This document shows, one piece after another, positions 37,501 through 46,155 of a stretch of 64,000 nt of DNA (position 1 is its first letter; the number at the start of each line of letters is the position of its first letter). This DNA comes from Acidobacteriota bacterium. Lineage in GTDB: Bacteria > Acidobacteriota > Polarisedimenticolia > Polarisedimenticolales > Polarisedimenticolaceae. Made by a program: the position numbers and the translations under genes. The notes under the pieces are model-generated. The model was given only the letters and a program-made list of their open reading frames with translations. It did not search any database and had not been told where the DNA came from. The stretch covers positions 1-64,000 of the forward strand of contig JAOTYK010000011.1 of NCBI GenBank assembly GCA_029861955.1, in the 5' to 3' direction.

Positions 37501-37628
37501 GTCGTGTCGGGGAACGCATCGACCGGGAGACGGTTCAACGCCACAACGCCGAAGCCGATGAGCACGATCGAGAGCAGACAGACCAACAGACGATTGCTCA
37601 GCGAGAAGCGGATGATCCAGTCAAGCAT
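34563..37628 (-). CDS. czcA: CzcA/CusA-family heavy-metal RND efflux pump
   Basis: The 1021-residue inner-membrane proton/metal antiporter has an N-terminal MLDWIIRFSLSNRLLVCLLS helix, a porter domain and a TM4 motif GAIDFGLIVDSSVIMVEN (about 388-405). This keeps the Asp-Asp-Glu pattern of the HME1 (Co/Zn/Cd/Ni) branch rather than the Cu/Ag branch. The length is normal for the family. It is 23 bases downstream of the adaptor gene, so the two form one operon. No TolC/CzcC-type outer-membrane factor gene is in the window; it must be supplied elsewhere. Metal choice is inferred from the TM4 motif. Confidence 0.93.
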   Translation of the reverse strand: MLDWIIRFSLSNRLLVCLLSIVLIGFGVVALNRLPVDAFPDTTPVQVQINTVAPSLNPLEIEQQITQFVELSIGGLPGLQNVRSVSKFGFSQVVATFDDSVSIYLARQLISERLAGVELPEGIRRPQLGPIATGLGEVFHYLVTTDNPERTLIELRELHDWVVKPELRKVRGVAEVNSWGGFEKQFQVVVEPERLIKYGLTFHSVFAALEANNRNVGGGQVVMSGEALLVHGLGLATTLEQIGNIVVVSHDGTPIRVRDIGSVQIGHETRRGAVSADGEGETVLGLGFMLMGENSHVVTRELKKQLAEAQKALPDDVRLEVVYERTDLIGKVIRTVKHNLLAGALLVIAVLFVFLGNLRAGLIVAVAIPLSMLFAGTLMVQTGIAASLLSLGAIDFGLIVDSSVIMVENCARRAARRKNTSWMDTIREAAIEVRKPTLFGELIIMIVFLPILALEGVEGKLFRPMALTMIFALLGSLVLSLSLMPVLASLFLSRRIKEQEPWSIRVAQRVYSPILDLALRWRKITLAGATVLVVLAVGIASRTGGEFLPKLGEGTLVVNVIRLAGVHVDEAAASNTLLERLILEEFPDEVERAWSRLGTAEIATDPMGIELTDIFLTLKPRREWKRARTQQGLASELEIAMRDFPGINAVITQPIEMRMNEMIAGIRSDIGIKIYGDDFETLRRLSDEVQQVLLDIPGAAEISGEQITGQPILQVTVDQDAIARYGIPTRDVLTMVEAVGNRRAGEIREGQRRFPLAVRLPDAQRTDPAALAATLVPTVAGPVLRMDQVARLEQTEGPSTIQREWGRRRITVQCNVRDRDVAGFVAEARDRIADRVKLPEEYTIEWGGQFENMERANRRLQIIVPMALGLIFIMLYLSLGSVRDMLIVATGIPLGAVGGVGALALRGLPFTVSAAIGFIALSGVAILNGLVLVTFIQQRLAAKVPLEQAVREGCRVRLRPVLMTALVAAVGFIPMAINTGVGAEVQRPLATVVIGGIVSNTLLTLVVLPTLYTSLRRDPRA

Positions 37629-37651
37629 GATTGTCCAACGACCTCCGACGC

Positions 37652-39223
37652 CTAGTCGTCAACACAGCCCGCACCCAGTCGCGAGGCAAGGAGCTGGGAC
37701 TTCAGGGCGAAGCCTCCGGCAACGACCACGGGTTCGTTCGCTCTCAGGCCGGCGATAATCTCGACCTGGCCGTCGTGCTTGACCCCGAGCGTCACCGGCC
37801 GGGCTTCGAAGAGATCATCGAGAAACTTCACGAAGATGACCTGGGTTCCGGTCACGTTTTGCACGGCCGACAGCGGTACGACGACCACGTTGTCCGCGTG
37901 TTCGGTCGCGATTCGTGCGCGCGCGAACATCTGCGACTTGAGGTGTCCGCCGGCATTGGGGACTTCGACCCGCCCCTGTACCATTCGTGTCCGATCGTCC
38001 ACTTGCGGCGAGATCCACGTGAGCGTTCCAGTGAAGCTGCGACCCGGTAGCGACTCGACGGTGAGTTCCACCGACTGCCCCACGCTAACGCGCGACACCT
38101 GTGATTCGGGGATGTTCACCGTGGCCCAGAGCACAGACGTGTCCGTTAGTGTGAATAAAACGTCTGCCTCTTCCACCACGGCCCCCTGGACCGCGCTGCG
38201 CGCGACGACCTCTCCGTCGAAGGGTGCCCGAAGCTCGAGAACTCCGGGCGTGCTCCGCTGACTGGCCAGTGCTTGAATCTGGAGCTCGTCGAACGCGAGC
38301 GTCACTAGCCACTGGTGCGCCTGCCGCACGTCCGACATCGATACGTGGTGTGCCGCCGCCGCCTCCTGATAGTCCTCCTCGGATGCGATCTGTTCGGCCA
38401 GCAGGCTACGTTGACGCTCGAGCGCGGCCTCCCGGAGGTCACGTTCGGCCATCGCTCGAAGGTAGGCGCCCTGCGCTTCGCCGATGGTCGCGGAGCTCAC
38501 CGTCGCCAGGAGATCGCCCTTTCGGACCCGGCTTCCCAGATCCACATCGACGCTCTTGACGACACCACGCGCCAGCGACGTGATCCGCATCAGCTTGTTC
38601 TGATTGAACGCGAACTCGGCGAGACAGCTCACGCCATCCGCCATCGACTGGATCCCCGGCGTCTCCACGACAACACCCGCCTTCGCTGCAGACTCAGACG
38701 AGGAGAGGCGTACTTTCAGGTTCGGTCCTGACGGATTCGACGTCAGCAATTCGGGGTGACAGATACCGCACTCCTGCTCGGGCACGCCGTGCTCGTTGCA
38801 CATCAGACCCGACCCGACGGCCTCGCTGGTATCCGCCTCGGAGGGCTCCTCGAGCAACTCCGGGTGACAAAGAAAACACTCGTCTTCGTAGAGAGAGTGC
38901 TCCCCACACCAGAGCCGGTCTTCTTCCTCCAGTTCGGGATGGCACAACCAGCAGCGGTCTTCGTAGCGGTCGTGCTCGCCACACCAGAGTCGTCCCTTGT
39001 CGCGCAAGTCGGCATCGCAGATGAAGCACAATTCCACGGGCGAACCATGGGCTACGCACGTCGCGCCGTCGACCTCGGTCTGGCCTGCCGATTCGCAGGG
39101 GTCGGCGTTACGAGCGGCCTGCTCATCGGCCGGAGAGCAGGCCGCGAGCAGGAGAACCGTCATCACGGCGCACGCCAGCGATAGTCGATGTCGTTTCAGA
39201 CCTGCCGTTTTCTTGATTCGCAT
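37652..39223 (-). CDS. czcB: RND periplasmic adaptor lipoprotein with four N-terminal Cys/His repeats
   Basis: The 523-residue membrane-fusion protein has lipobox LLLAAC, Cys29. Residues 56-160 hold four repeats C-x2-H-x6-C-x2-C-(H/D)-P-E-L-like: C56/H59/C66/C69, C81/H84/C91/C94-H95, C106/H109/C116/C119-H120 and C142/H145/C152/C155-H156. These look like metal-binding knuckles added in front of the adaptor. The adaptor part follows: a barrel-sandwich/lipoyl half (GVVKSVDVDLGSRVRKGDLL), an alpha-hairpin with SLLAEQIASEEDYQEA, then LELRAPFDGEVVARSAVQGAVVEEADVLFTL and beta-barrel/MP domains. GAGGAGA precedes the ATG. The repeats probably sense or hand over metal to the pump. Confidence 0.9.
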   Translation of the reverse strand: MRIKKTAGLKRHRLSLACAVMTVLLLAACSPADEQAARNADPCESAGQTEVDGATCVAHGSPVELCFICDADLRDKGRLWCGEHDRYEDRCWLCHPELEEEDRLWCGEHSLYEDECFLCHPELLEEPSEADTSEAVGSGLMCNEHGVPEQECGICHPELLTSNPSGPNLKVRLSSSESAAKAGVVVETPGIQSMADGVSCLAEFAFNQNKLMRITSLARGVVKSVDVDLGSRVRKGDLLATVSSATIGEAQGAYLRAMAERDLREAALERQRSLLAEQIASEEDYQEAAAAHHVSMSDVRQAHQWLVTLAFDELQIQALASQRSTPGVLELRAPFDGEVVARSAVQGAVVEEADVLFTLTDTSVLWATVNIPESQVSRVSVGQSVELTVESLPGRSFTGTLTWISPQVDDRTRMVQGRVEVPNAGGHLKSQMFARARIATEHADNVVVVPLSAVQNVTGTQVIFVKFLDDLFEARPVTLGVKHDGQVEIIAGLRANEPVVVAGGFALKSQLLASRLGAGCVDD

Positions 39224-39326
39224 TCGTCTCCTCGATTCTGGTTCGTGGGGGAGCGCCGCAGCACCTCACCGTTGTCGGTGTGGTGCGGGGAGCTTTTGGG
39301 GGCCGCTGACGATCCGACGTGGAGGA

Positions 39327-39722
39327 TCAGATCAGCAGAACGACCGTGCGTCGAGAGGAGAGACTAGCCTCACTGTTGTCCCCGGTTGGGACTCCGCCAA
39401 AGCGCGTCCCCGTGGGGACGGCGACATCCCGAACGAGTGCCGCTTCGGAGACGGCGCCGAGCGGCGCCTTGTGAGGGCCGGCGCCCGCGGTCGCCGGCGC
39501 CGAGACGACCGGAATGCAACAGCCACAATCGGAACTGTCCAGGAGCTGGGTCGTCTCTTCGAGACGAGACTCATCCGAGCTGTCGCGCTCGTCACAACAA
39601 TCAGGGTCGCGTTCATCCCCGATGCACACCAGCTGTCCGGCAGCGATGGGAGACAGGAGACCCAGCAGTACGACGCCCACGGCGACGGCTGACAGGATCT
39701 TTGTTGCGAGTGGGTTGCGCAT
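39327..39722 (-). CDS. small exported Cys-rich protein upstream of the metal pump
   Basis: The 131-residue product has a signal peptide ([25 protein letters not shown]) and clustered cysteines ([28 protein letters not shown]) with many acids, a pattern that fits periplasmic metal binding. It lies 103 bases before the adaptor gene on the same strand. ATG 39743 is an alternative start adding seven residues. I do not recognise a named family. A comparable small exported protein precedes the TonB receptor at 43101-43385. Confidence 0.6.
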   Translation of the reverse strand: MRNPLATKILSAVAVGVVLLGLLSPIAAGQLVCIGDERDPDCCDERDSSDESRLEETTQLLDSSDCGCCIPVVSAPATAGAGPHKAPLGAVSEAALVRDVAVPTGTRFGGVPTGDNSEASLSSRRTVVLLI

Positions 39723-39874
39723 GTGTGAGGGAATATACGCCATACCGGCTCTACGTCAAAAGCGGTCTCGAACTCGGACGGGGACCCGTCCCGCGCCGGA
39801 GGTTGCGGACCCGCCACATTTCAGCAATATTGCGCCGACCAGTGACCAACCTTCATGTAAATAGAGAAGCGACC

Positions 39875-40873
39875 ATGGCCATCAACCTGACCCAACGCTC
39901 GTTCACCAAACTCCTCGATTTCACCCCGCAAGAGATCCAGTACCTGCTCGATCTCTCCCGCGATTTGAAGAAGAGCAAGTACGCCGGCTCGGAGCAGCAA
40001 GCGCTGCGGGGCAAGAACGTCGTCCTGATCTTCGAGAAGACCTCGACCCGCACACGATGCGCCTTCGAGGTCGCGGCCTTCGACCAGGGCGCCCAGGTCA
40101 CCTACATGGGCGGCGGCTCGCAGATGGGACACAAGGAGTCGGTCAAGGATACCGCCCGGGTCCTCGGTCGGATGTACGACGGGATCGAGTTCCGCGGCTT
40201 CCGACAGACCGACGTGGAGGATCTAGCCCGCTACTCCGGCGTCCCGGTCTGGAACGGACTGACCGACGAGTTCCACCCCACACAGATCCTCGCCGACTTC
40301 CTGACGATGCACGAGCACGGCGGCGGCAAGGAACTCCAGAAAATCAAGTACGCCTACCTGGGCGATGCCCGCAACAACATGGGCAACTCGCTGCTGGTCG
40401 GCGGAGCCAAGATGGGCATGGACATAAGGCTGGTGGCGCCGAAGCAGTTCTGGCCCGAAGACGCGCTGGTTGAGACCTGTCAGGCGATTGCGAAGGAGAC
40501 CGGCGCCAGGATCACCCTGACCGAGGATGTGGAAGCCGGGGTCAAGGGCGCCGACTTCCTCTACACCGATGTCTGGGTCTCGATGGGTGAGGCCAAGGAG
40601 GCCTGGACCAAACGGCTTAAGCTGATGACGCCCTACCAGATCAACCTGGACGTGATCGCGAAGACCGGCAACAAGGACGTGAAGTTCATGCACTGCCTGC
40701 CGGCGTTCCACAACACCGAGACCCAGGTCGGTCGAGAGATCGAGGCCGAACACGGCCTCTCCGCCCTGGAGGTCAACGACGACGTCTTCGAATCGGACTA
40801 CAACATCTCCTTCGACCAGGCCGAGAACCGGATGCACACCATCAAGGCGGTCATGGTGGCGACGCTGGTCTGA
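39875..40873 (+). CDS. argF: ornithine carbamoyltransferase
   Basis: The 332-residue enzyme makes citrulline from ornithine and carbamoyl phosphate. It has the carbamoyl-phosphate motif [13 protein letters not shown] (STRTR at 57-61), HPTQ, WVSMGE and HCLPAFH with C274. Length and motifs match the E. coli ArgF/ArcB type. Start ATG 39875 follows AGAGAAG; the long upstream extension of the frame is not protein-like. It sits alone on the plus strand inside a minus-strand metal-transport region, with no arc or arg partner in sight. Biosynthetic versus catabolic use cannot be decided here. Confidence 0.95.
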   Translation: MAINLTQRSFTKLLDFTPQEIQYLLDLSRDLKKSKYAGSEQQALRGKNVVLIFEKTSTRTRCAFEVAAFDQGAQVTYMGGGSQMGHKESVKDTARVLGRMYDGIEFRGFRQTDVEDLARYSGVPVWNGLTDEFHPTQILADFLTMHEHGGGKELQKIKYAYLGDARNNMGNSLLVGGAKMGMDIRLVAPKQFWPEDALVETCQAIAKETGARITLTEDVEAGVKGADFLYTDVWVSMGEAKEAWTKRLKLMTPYQINLDVIAKTGNKDVKFMHCLPAFHNTETQVGREIEAEHGLSALEVNDDVFESDYNISFDQAENRMHTIKAVMVATLV

Positions 40874-40889
40874 TCGGTTGCCCCCTGCC

Positions 40890-43040
40890 CTAGAAGAACA
40901 ACGTGTACGTCAGCCGTACGTCTCGTCCGGGCAGCGGCACGAGGTCCTTTACCCGGGACGTCGCCGCCCGTGCCAGCTCGTCGGTGAGGTTGGAGCCACG
41001 TAGCGTGAGCTTGTGAACGAGGCCGTCGTGGATGATCCGACGGCCGACGCTGACATCGATACTCGTAAAGCCGTCGGTCGTCGTGATGAAACCCGGGACT
41101 CGATCTTGATCGGAGGTTCTGAGAATCTGAAATTCCCCATCCCACGAACCATCGGTGTACTGCAGCCCAAGGCCGACCCGGGATGCCGGGATGAACGGAA
41201 GGGGTATTCCCGTGTCGGTCAACTCGGCCCGCACCATGTCGCCAAACAGACGCAGGTCCAGATCGTGTTTCGATCGGGCCTCCATCAATTCGATCAACAG
41301 ATCCAACTCTAGTCCGTAGAATTCGGCGTCGGCCTGGCTGAACTGAAAGACCGGCAACGTGTCGATCACCTGCCCCGTCGGCGACTCGAAGACGTAGCCG
41401 TCGTAACGATTGGCGAAGAGCGTCAACTCCCCGGTGAGCCTTCCGGTGCGTTTGCGTAGGCTGAGATCGATCCCCAGGCTTGTCTCTAGTTCCAGGGTCG
41501 GATCGCCAACCTCGTAAGAGAACGTCGCCAGGTGGGCGCCGTCGGAATAGAGCTCCTCGGCCGTCGGCGCCCGCTCCGCGCGCGCGATCGAAAACCCCAA
41601 CGCGAAGCCGTCGTTAGGCGGCCAGAGCAGACCAAAGGATGCGGAGAGGCCGTCGAAGCGACGGTCCGGGTTGGCTGTGGCTTTCAGTTCGGTGTTCTCG
41701 AAGCGCAGACCGAACTCCAGATCAACCGCGCCTCCGTCGAGTCGTTCCAGAGCGAAGATCGCTCGTTGACTTGTCTCGGATGGCGGGAGGAACGCCTCTT
41801 CGCCGATGGCGACCTGGTCCTTGTCGGAAAGCTGTACCCCGATGATCCCGGTCAGCGCATCCGTCTCGCGGTGATGGAACTCCAACCGCCCCTCGGAGCT
41901 GTCGACCAGGAATCGGGTCCCGATCTCGCTCCCCTCCAGTTCCTTGTGCTCGTAGTCGTTACTACCTGCGGTGAACTGTACTTCCTCGATGAACCCCCAA
42001 TCGACATGGAAATCGCCGCGAAGGTCATAGCGTGTCTGTTCGAGGTCGATCTCAATCGGGCTTCCGGGTTCCAGCTCGACCGGAATCCCGTAGAGCGTAT
42101 TGAAGCGTCGAGCCGACACGCCGACATAGGACCCGTCGCCGACCCACGACATGCCCAGCGTCGCGCCGGTGGCCTCTCGGGCGCTGTTGGGCAAGCGGCC
42201 GTCGCCGCTGGAGTAGTCCCCTGCATCTCGATTGAGGGTGTCGATATGCCAGGCAAATTGATTGAAGCCGCCGTCGAGTGCGACCGCCGCCGCCGTTTCG
42301 TCCGCCACGGTTCCTTGACTCACGTGCATACTCCCGCCCAGGGGACGGTTGGGGGCGTGATCGGGAATCCGGCTGTCTATCACGTTGACCACGCCACCGA
42401 CGGCCGTGCTCCCGTAGAGCAGCGTCGACGGCCCCCGAAGAATCTCGATCTGATCTGCGACCAGAGCGTCGCTCGCGACTGCATGGTCCGGACTGGTGGC
42501 CGAAGCATCGCCTACCCCCAACCCGCCTTCGAGGACACGGACACGACTCGAACTCTGGCCGCGGATGACCGGCCGACTTGCCCCGGAACCGAAGAAGGTC
42601 TGACTCATTCCCGGCTCCTGTGCCAGGGTCTCGCCGATCGTCGATTGCATCTTCCCTGCCAACTCGACCTTGTCCAGGACGGTGACCGGTTGAACAAGTT
42701 CAGAGCTCCCCCTACCGGATCGCGTTGCGGAGACGACGATTTGCTCCTGGTGCGGAGAGATACTTAGCTCGAGATTCAGCCGATTGATGCCCGCGACGAC
42801 CGAGATCTCGGCCACACCACTGCCCAGTCCTGGACTGACGGCCTGGACGTGGTAGTCCGCCGGCTCGAGATCGACGAACGCGTAGCGACCGTCGTCGTCG
42901 GTAAACACCGTGCGATGGAGTTCTACCAGTAGGACACGGACCTGGGGCGCAGGCTCACCGCCGGGGGTAACGATGCGTCCCTCGAGACTGGCACCGCCGG
43001 CGAACGCGAAAAGAACAAGCGCAAAAATCGATGGGGTCAT
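40890..43040 (-). CDS. TonB-dependent outer-membrane receptor, ZnuD-like
   Basis: This 716-residue receptor has a signal peptide (MTPSIFALVLFAFAGGASL), an N-terminal CarboxypepD_reg-like domain (LEGRIVTPGGEPAPQVRVLL), a plug with IVVSATRSGRG and EILRGPSTLLYGSTAVGGVVNVID, and a beta barrel ending in an aromatic residue (RLTYTLFF). The final region NLTDELARAATSRVKDLVPLPGR resembles zinc receptors of the ZnuD group. It lies near the divalent-metal pump genes but is separated from them by argF. ATG 43040 starts the signal peptide; the upstream 18 residues are probably untranslated. Zinc is an inference from homology style and context. Confidence 0.87.
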   Translation of the reverse strand: MTPSIFALVLFAFAGGASLEGRIVTPGGEPAPQVRVLLVELHRTVFTDDDGRYAFVDLEPADYHVQAVSPGLGSGVAEISVVAGINRLNLELSISPHQEQIVVSATRSGRGSSELVQPVTVLDKVELAGKMQSTIGETLAQEPGMSQTFFGSGASRPVIRGQSSSRVRVLEGGLGVGDASATSPDHAVASDALVADQIEILRGPSTLLYGSTAVGGVVNVIDSRIPDHAPNRPLGGSMHVSQGTVADETAAAVALDGGFNQFAWHIDTLNRDAGDYSSGDGRLPNSAREATGATLGMSWVGDGSYVGVSARRFNTLYGIPVELEPGSPIEIDLEQTRYDLRGDFHVDWGFIEEVQFTAGSNDYEHKELEGSEIGTRFLVDSSEGRLEFHHRETDALTGIIGVQLSDKDQVAIGEEAFLPPSETSQRAIFALERLDGGAVDLEFGLRFENTELKATANPDRRFDGLSASFGLLWPPNDGFALGFSIARAERAPTAEELYSDGAHLATFSYEVGDPTLELETSLGIDLSLRKRTGRLTGELTLFANRYDGYVFESPTGQVIDTLPVFQFSQADAEFYGLELDLLIELMEARSKHDLDLRLFGDMVRAELTDTGIPLPFIPASRVGLGLQYTDGSWDGEFQILRTSDQDRVPGFITTTDGFTSIDVSVGRRIIHDGLVHKLTLRGSNLTDELARAATSRVKDLVPLPGRDVRLTYTLFF

Positions 43041-43100
43041 GGTTGCCACACTTCCAGTTAGAGTTTCAGGACACCGTCGACAAAACGACGGCAACGAGAG

Positions 43101-43385
43101 TCAACTCAATTGGGGTGGGCCTCGGGTCGTGTCGGACCGAAAGATCGAAGAGACGATCGCAGCACATTGCGTCTCGACGATGACGTCTGCGACTTCCTCC
43201 ACCCCGGGAGCCGGAGTCGGATCCAATGTCAGCGCGGATGGAGTCTGGGCCATGACGCACGCCACGCAGTCGTAGGCCTCAGATGAATCCTGTTCGCCGT
43301 GCTGTACGTGGCGATCGGACGCACCGGCCGCCAAAGCCAGCGCGAGCAGCCCCAGAATGGCCAGGCGACAATCAGGACCGGTCAT
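43101..43385 (-). CDS. small exported protein with CVAC motif
   Basis: This 94-residue protein has a signal peptide (MTGPDCRLAILGLLALALAAGAS) followed by HVQHGEQ and DCVACVMAQ, a pattern reminiscent of DUF2946-type small proteins found beside metal receptors. It ends 60 bases before the TonB receptor gene and 41 bases after doxX, so it belongs to the same run of genes. GCGGAGAG precedes ATG 43385. Possible metal or thiol role; not demonstrated. Confidence 0.65.
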   Translation of the reverse strand: MTGPDCRLAILGLLALALAAGASDRHVQHGEQDSSEAYDCVACVMAQTPSALTLDPTPAPGVEEVADVIVETQCAAIVSSIFRSDTTRGPPQLS

Positions 43386-43426
43386 GAACTCTCCGCAAGA
43401 GATCAACGGGCATCACACGTTCCATT

Positions 43427-43912
43427 TTATCCAAACGAGGCGCTGCCGCTAAGAATTCCGTCTCCGCCACGTTTCCGCGCTGTCCCCCCGATCACCAGGG
43501 CCGCAGAAATAATGAGCAGGTTCTTGACGATGTACTGCCCTTCCATCGTCAACCCGTACGGGACCTTACCGGACTGAAACGTGATCTCGGGCAGGACGAC
43601 GAGAGGCATGAAGGTGCCGAACATCTGTAGGAACAACAGACCAATCGCCACCCGTGCCGTCTTGCGAAAGAGAAACGTGACACCGATGGCGACTTCCCAC
43701 CAGCCTATGACGTGCAGCCACGTCTCGGGGGCCAAGAGCGGAAGCCAGTTGACGGTCGCCTTCACCAGGGGTTCCGCGGGCGAGATCCCCAGCGGCTTCA
43801 AGGCACCGAACCAGATAAAGACGACACCCAACGAGACCCGAAGTGCGAGGAGACCCCAACGACGCATGAACCCCGCAATGGCGCGGTCGATGCCGTCGAG
43901 GTCGAGTCCCAT
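43427..43912 (-). CDS. DoxX-like four-helix membrane protein
   Basis: The 161-residue inner-membrane protein has about four hydrophobic helices: LLALRVSLGVVFIWFGALKP, the ETWLHVIGWWEVAIGVTFLF region, VAIGLLFLQMFGTFMPLVVL and YIVKNLLIISAALVIGG. This matches DoxX/DUF417-like proteins. Its ATG overlaps the phzF stop. Members are linked to redox or thiol stress, but the biochemical role is unclear. Confidence 0.85.
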   Translation of the reverse strand: MGLDLDGIDRAIAGFMRRWGLLALRVSLGVVFIWFGALKPLGISPAEPLVKATVNWLPLLAPETWLHVIGWWEVAIGVTFLFRKTARVAIGLLFLQMFGTFMPLVVLPEITFQSGKVPYGLTMEGQYIVKNLLIISAALVIGGTARKRGGDGILSGSASFG

Positions 43913-44817
43913 CAGGGCACGTCGATTTGACCACGGCAGACGATGACGGCGTTGCCGGCCACCCGCACCTCGGCGACCTCGCCGTCCCGTCGCTCCGCCG
44001 TCAGGTGAAGACGACTGGGGCGACCCATCTCGACACCCTGGGCGACGTCCCATTTGAGGGTCGCGTCCTTCTCATCGTGCAGGGAGGCCAGAAGGTTCGC
44101 CAACCCCGCGTTGGCAGATCCCGTGGCAGGATCCTCGATGACACCATGAAGCGGTGCATACATCCTCGACTGGATTCCGGGGCTGCCGTTGGCAATACGC
44201 ACGTACGCGAAGACACCGTCGAGACCACGGGTGGCGGAGATCCGGGTCACCGGTCCCGGTGCGGCTTCCGATGCCGCCAGCGCATCGAGATCCGACAATT
44301 CGACGTACAGGAAGCGTAGCCCGACGCCCATGACCCGTGGGCCGTGGTGCTTCGTCACGACCTTGTCGCTAGCAACCCCAAGCGCCTTCGCCACCTCGTC
44401 AACGGCCAACTCCTCTTCAAATCGATTGATCACCGGCGCAATGAACTCTGCGGCATCGATATTGGTTCCCTTGCCGCGCAACGTCACCGAGACGACGCCG
44501 GCGCCTTCCTCGAACAGGACTCGCTGACCCGGAACGGCGGCGCCAAACAGCTCCAGGCGCGCCAGCGCGACGGCGGTTCCGACGTTGGGGTGGCCGGCGA
44601 ACGGAATCTCGACGACCGGCGTGAAGATGCGCACCTTGCGGGTATGGTTCTCGTTCTCAGCCGGCAGCACGAACGTCGTCTCGGAGTAGTTGAACTCGCG
44701 AGCGATGGACTGCATCTGCTGAGGGGTCAAACCGCTAGCGTCGGGTAGGACGGCCAGCGGGTTGCCGCCGAAGGACTGGTCGGTAAAGACGTCGAGGGTC
44801 GCAAAATCGTAAAGCAC
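43912..44817 (-). CDS. PhzF-family isomerase/epimerase
   Basis: This 301-residue protein of the PhzF/diaminopimelate-epimerase fold has FNYSETTFV with E46 (the acid/base Glu of PhzF), PFAGHPNVGTAVAL and the C-terminal half motif DPATGSANAGLANLL. GTG start with GGAGG seven bases upstream. No phenazine genes are present, so it is a general member acting on an unknown small acid. It is coupled to the doxX gene by an overlap. Confidence 0.9.
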   Translation of the reverse strand: MLYDFATLDVFTDQSFGGNPLAVLPDASGLTPQQMQSIAREFNYSETTFVLPAENENHTRKVRIFTPVVEIPFAGHPNVGTAVALARLELFGAAVPGQRVLFEEGAGVVSVTLRGKGTNIDAAEFIAPVINRFEEELAVDEVAKALGVASDKVVTKHHGPRVMGVGLRFLYVELSDLDALAASEAAPGPVTRISATRGLDGVFAYVRIANGSPGIQSRMYAPLHGVIEDPATGSANAGLANLLASLHDEKDATLKWDVAQGVEMGRPSRLHLTAERRDGEVAEVRVAGNAVIVCRGQIDVP

Positions 44818-44849
44818 GGAATACCTCCGGCTTCAAGATAGCGCATCCT

Positions 44850-45050
44850 TTAATTGCCTACCTCCGCGTGGGCCGACCACCGTTCGAACCCGTCCTTGCC
44901 GGTCTGAATGCGGACTTCCATCCATCCGCCTGCCGGAAGACCCCGGGGTTTGGTCGGATGAAGCTCGACGCCGTTTGAGAGGTAGATTTTCACCGAAATC
45001 GACCCGAGAAGATGGTCCGTGGTGTTCCGGATCTTACCGACGCTCTTCAT
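44850..45050 (-). CDS. small conserved-looking hypothetical protein (66 aa)
   Basis: The 66-residue soluble protein is without signal peptide or known motif (SISVKIYLSNGVELHPT, MEVRIQTGKDGFERWSAHAEVGN). It reads like one small beta-domain. Its ATG overlaps the amidohydrolase stop (ATGA), and GGAGAG precedes it, so it is probably translated by coupling. Function unknown. Confidence 0.6.
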   Translation of the reverse strand: MKSVGKIRNTTDHLLGSISVKIYLSNGVELHPTKPRGLPAGGWMEVRIQTGKDGFERWSAHAEVGN

Positions 45051-46060
45051 GGACTCTCCTCTCCGTGCATTCTCTTGATCTGCTCCTCGGGCAACCGCAA
45101 GAAGCGCGTCGCGTTCCAGAACAGCAGGTCCCGTTTCTGATCTTCCGTTAGGAAGGGCGCCTCGGTGATCACCTGAATTCCACGATCGATGGTCTCCGGC
45201 CAGACCATCTGGTCGGAACCGAACATCACTCGCTTGCCGAATCCGGCGTCAAAGACTCCCTTCAGATAACGGTAGAAGGCGGCTTTTGGTTGCGTGAAAA
45301 CGATGACACCGACTTCGACGTAGACCTGTGGGTGTGCGTAGAGGAACGCCAACAGGTCATCGAGCAACGGATATCCGGCGTGCATGATGTAAATGCGCAG
45401 TTTCGGATGGCGGACGACGACTTCCTCGAGGGTCAGAGCACTGTGCATCCTCGCCCGGTAGTTTTCGGCCCCCAGATAAATCACCCCGGGAGGGCCGGTG
45501 CCGATGTGGATGCCGGCCGGGATGTCGTTCCTCTCGAGAGCGCTCCAGTAGGGTTCCAGGCGCGGATCGTCGGGGGTGATTCCTTGATACTGGGTCGTGA
45601 TCTCGGCCAGCACATCCAGCGAACCGTCCCGATGCATGGAAACTAGTTCGTCCGGCGACGGCGAATCCCCATCCAATTGGAAGCCCAGTCCACGCAAGAA
45701 ACGATCCGGTGCCTCCTCCGTCCACTGTCCCACGAGGGCCGGAGTACCGCTCAACACTCCGTATACGTTACGCGCTTCCATGACCGCAAGCGTTCGCTGC
45801 AAGAGTGCCTCGTTCGTTTCCGGAGACCAGATCGGATCGTCGCAATCGGGTTTCTTGAAAAGGCGGAAATACGCGTCCGAGTACGGTTCTTTCGGATCCC
45901 AGGACGGCATCGTCATCGGAGTACACATTGCTAGCGGCGGCGGACCCTGAGCTGCCGCGTCTAGCGCGTGCAGATGCATATCGATCACAGGGGGCGGCGG
46001 ATCCGCCCAGGCGCATACAGACCCGAGAATGCAAGCGATCGCCGCCGAAATCAGTTTCAT
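45047..46060 (-). CDS. exported amidohydrolase (Amidohydro_2 type)
   Basis: This 337-residue TIM-barrel hydrolase has a signal peptide (MKLISAAIACILGSVCAWA). Metal-site motifs are DMHLH (H29, H31), GIHIGTG, IYIMHAGYP and FGSDQMVWP, so a mono- or binuclear metal site is likely. Start ATG 46060 has AGAGGGG upstream. The frame extends 20 residues further, but those lack signal-peptide logic. It heads a run of six minus-strand genes ending at the TonB receptor. Substrate unknown; decarboxylase-type relatives also exist in this family. Confidence 0.85.
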   Translation of the reverse strand: MKLISAAIACILGSVCAWADPPPPVIDMHLHALDAAAQGPPPLAMCTPMTMPSWDPKEPYSDAYFRLFKKPDCDDPIWSPETNEALLQRTLAVMEARNVYGVLSGTPALVGQWTEEAPDRFLRGLGFQLDGDSPSPDELVSMHRDGSLDVLAEITTQYQGITPDDPRLEPYWSALERNDIPAGIHIGTGPPGVIYLGAENYRARMHSALTLEEVVVRHPKLRIYIMHAGYPLLDDLLAFLYAHPQVYVEVGVIVFTQPKAAFYRYLKGVFDAGFGKRVMFGSDQMVWPETIDRGIQVITEAPFLTEDQKRDLLFWNATRFLRLPEEQIKRMHGEESP

Positions 46061-46141
46061 CAGTCCCCCTCTCATTGACGTGGGAAGTCTAACGTCAAAT
46101 CGGATCGAGTGACTCCTCACCCCGATTGTCTGAATTCAGCG

Positions 46142-46147
46142 TATAAT
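46142..46147 (+). promoter_or_regulatory. perfect -10 box of a probably leaderless transcript
   Basis: TATAAT lies eight bases before ATG 46156, so transcription would start at or next to the A of the start codon. There is no Shine-Dalgarno between them. No -35 at 16-18 bp spacing is visible. Confidence 0.55.
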
Positions 46148-46155
46148 TGGCGCAA

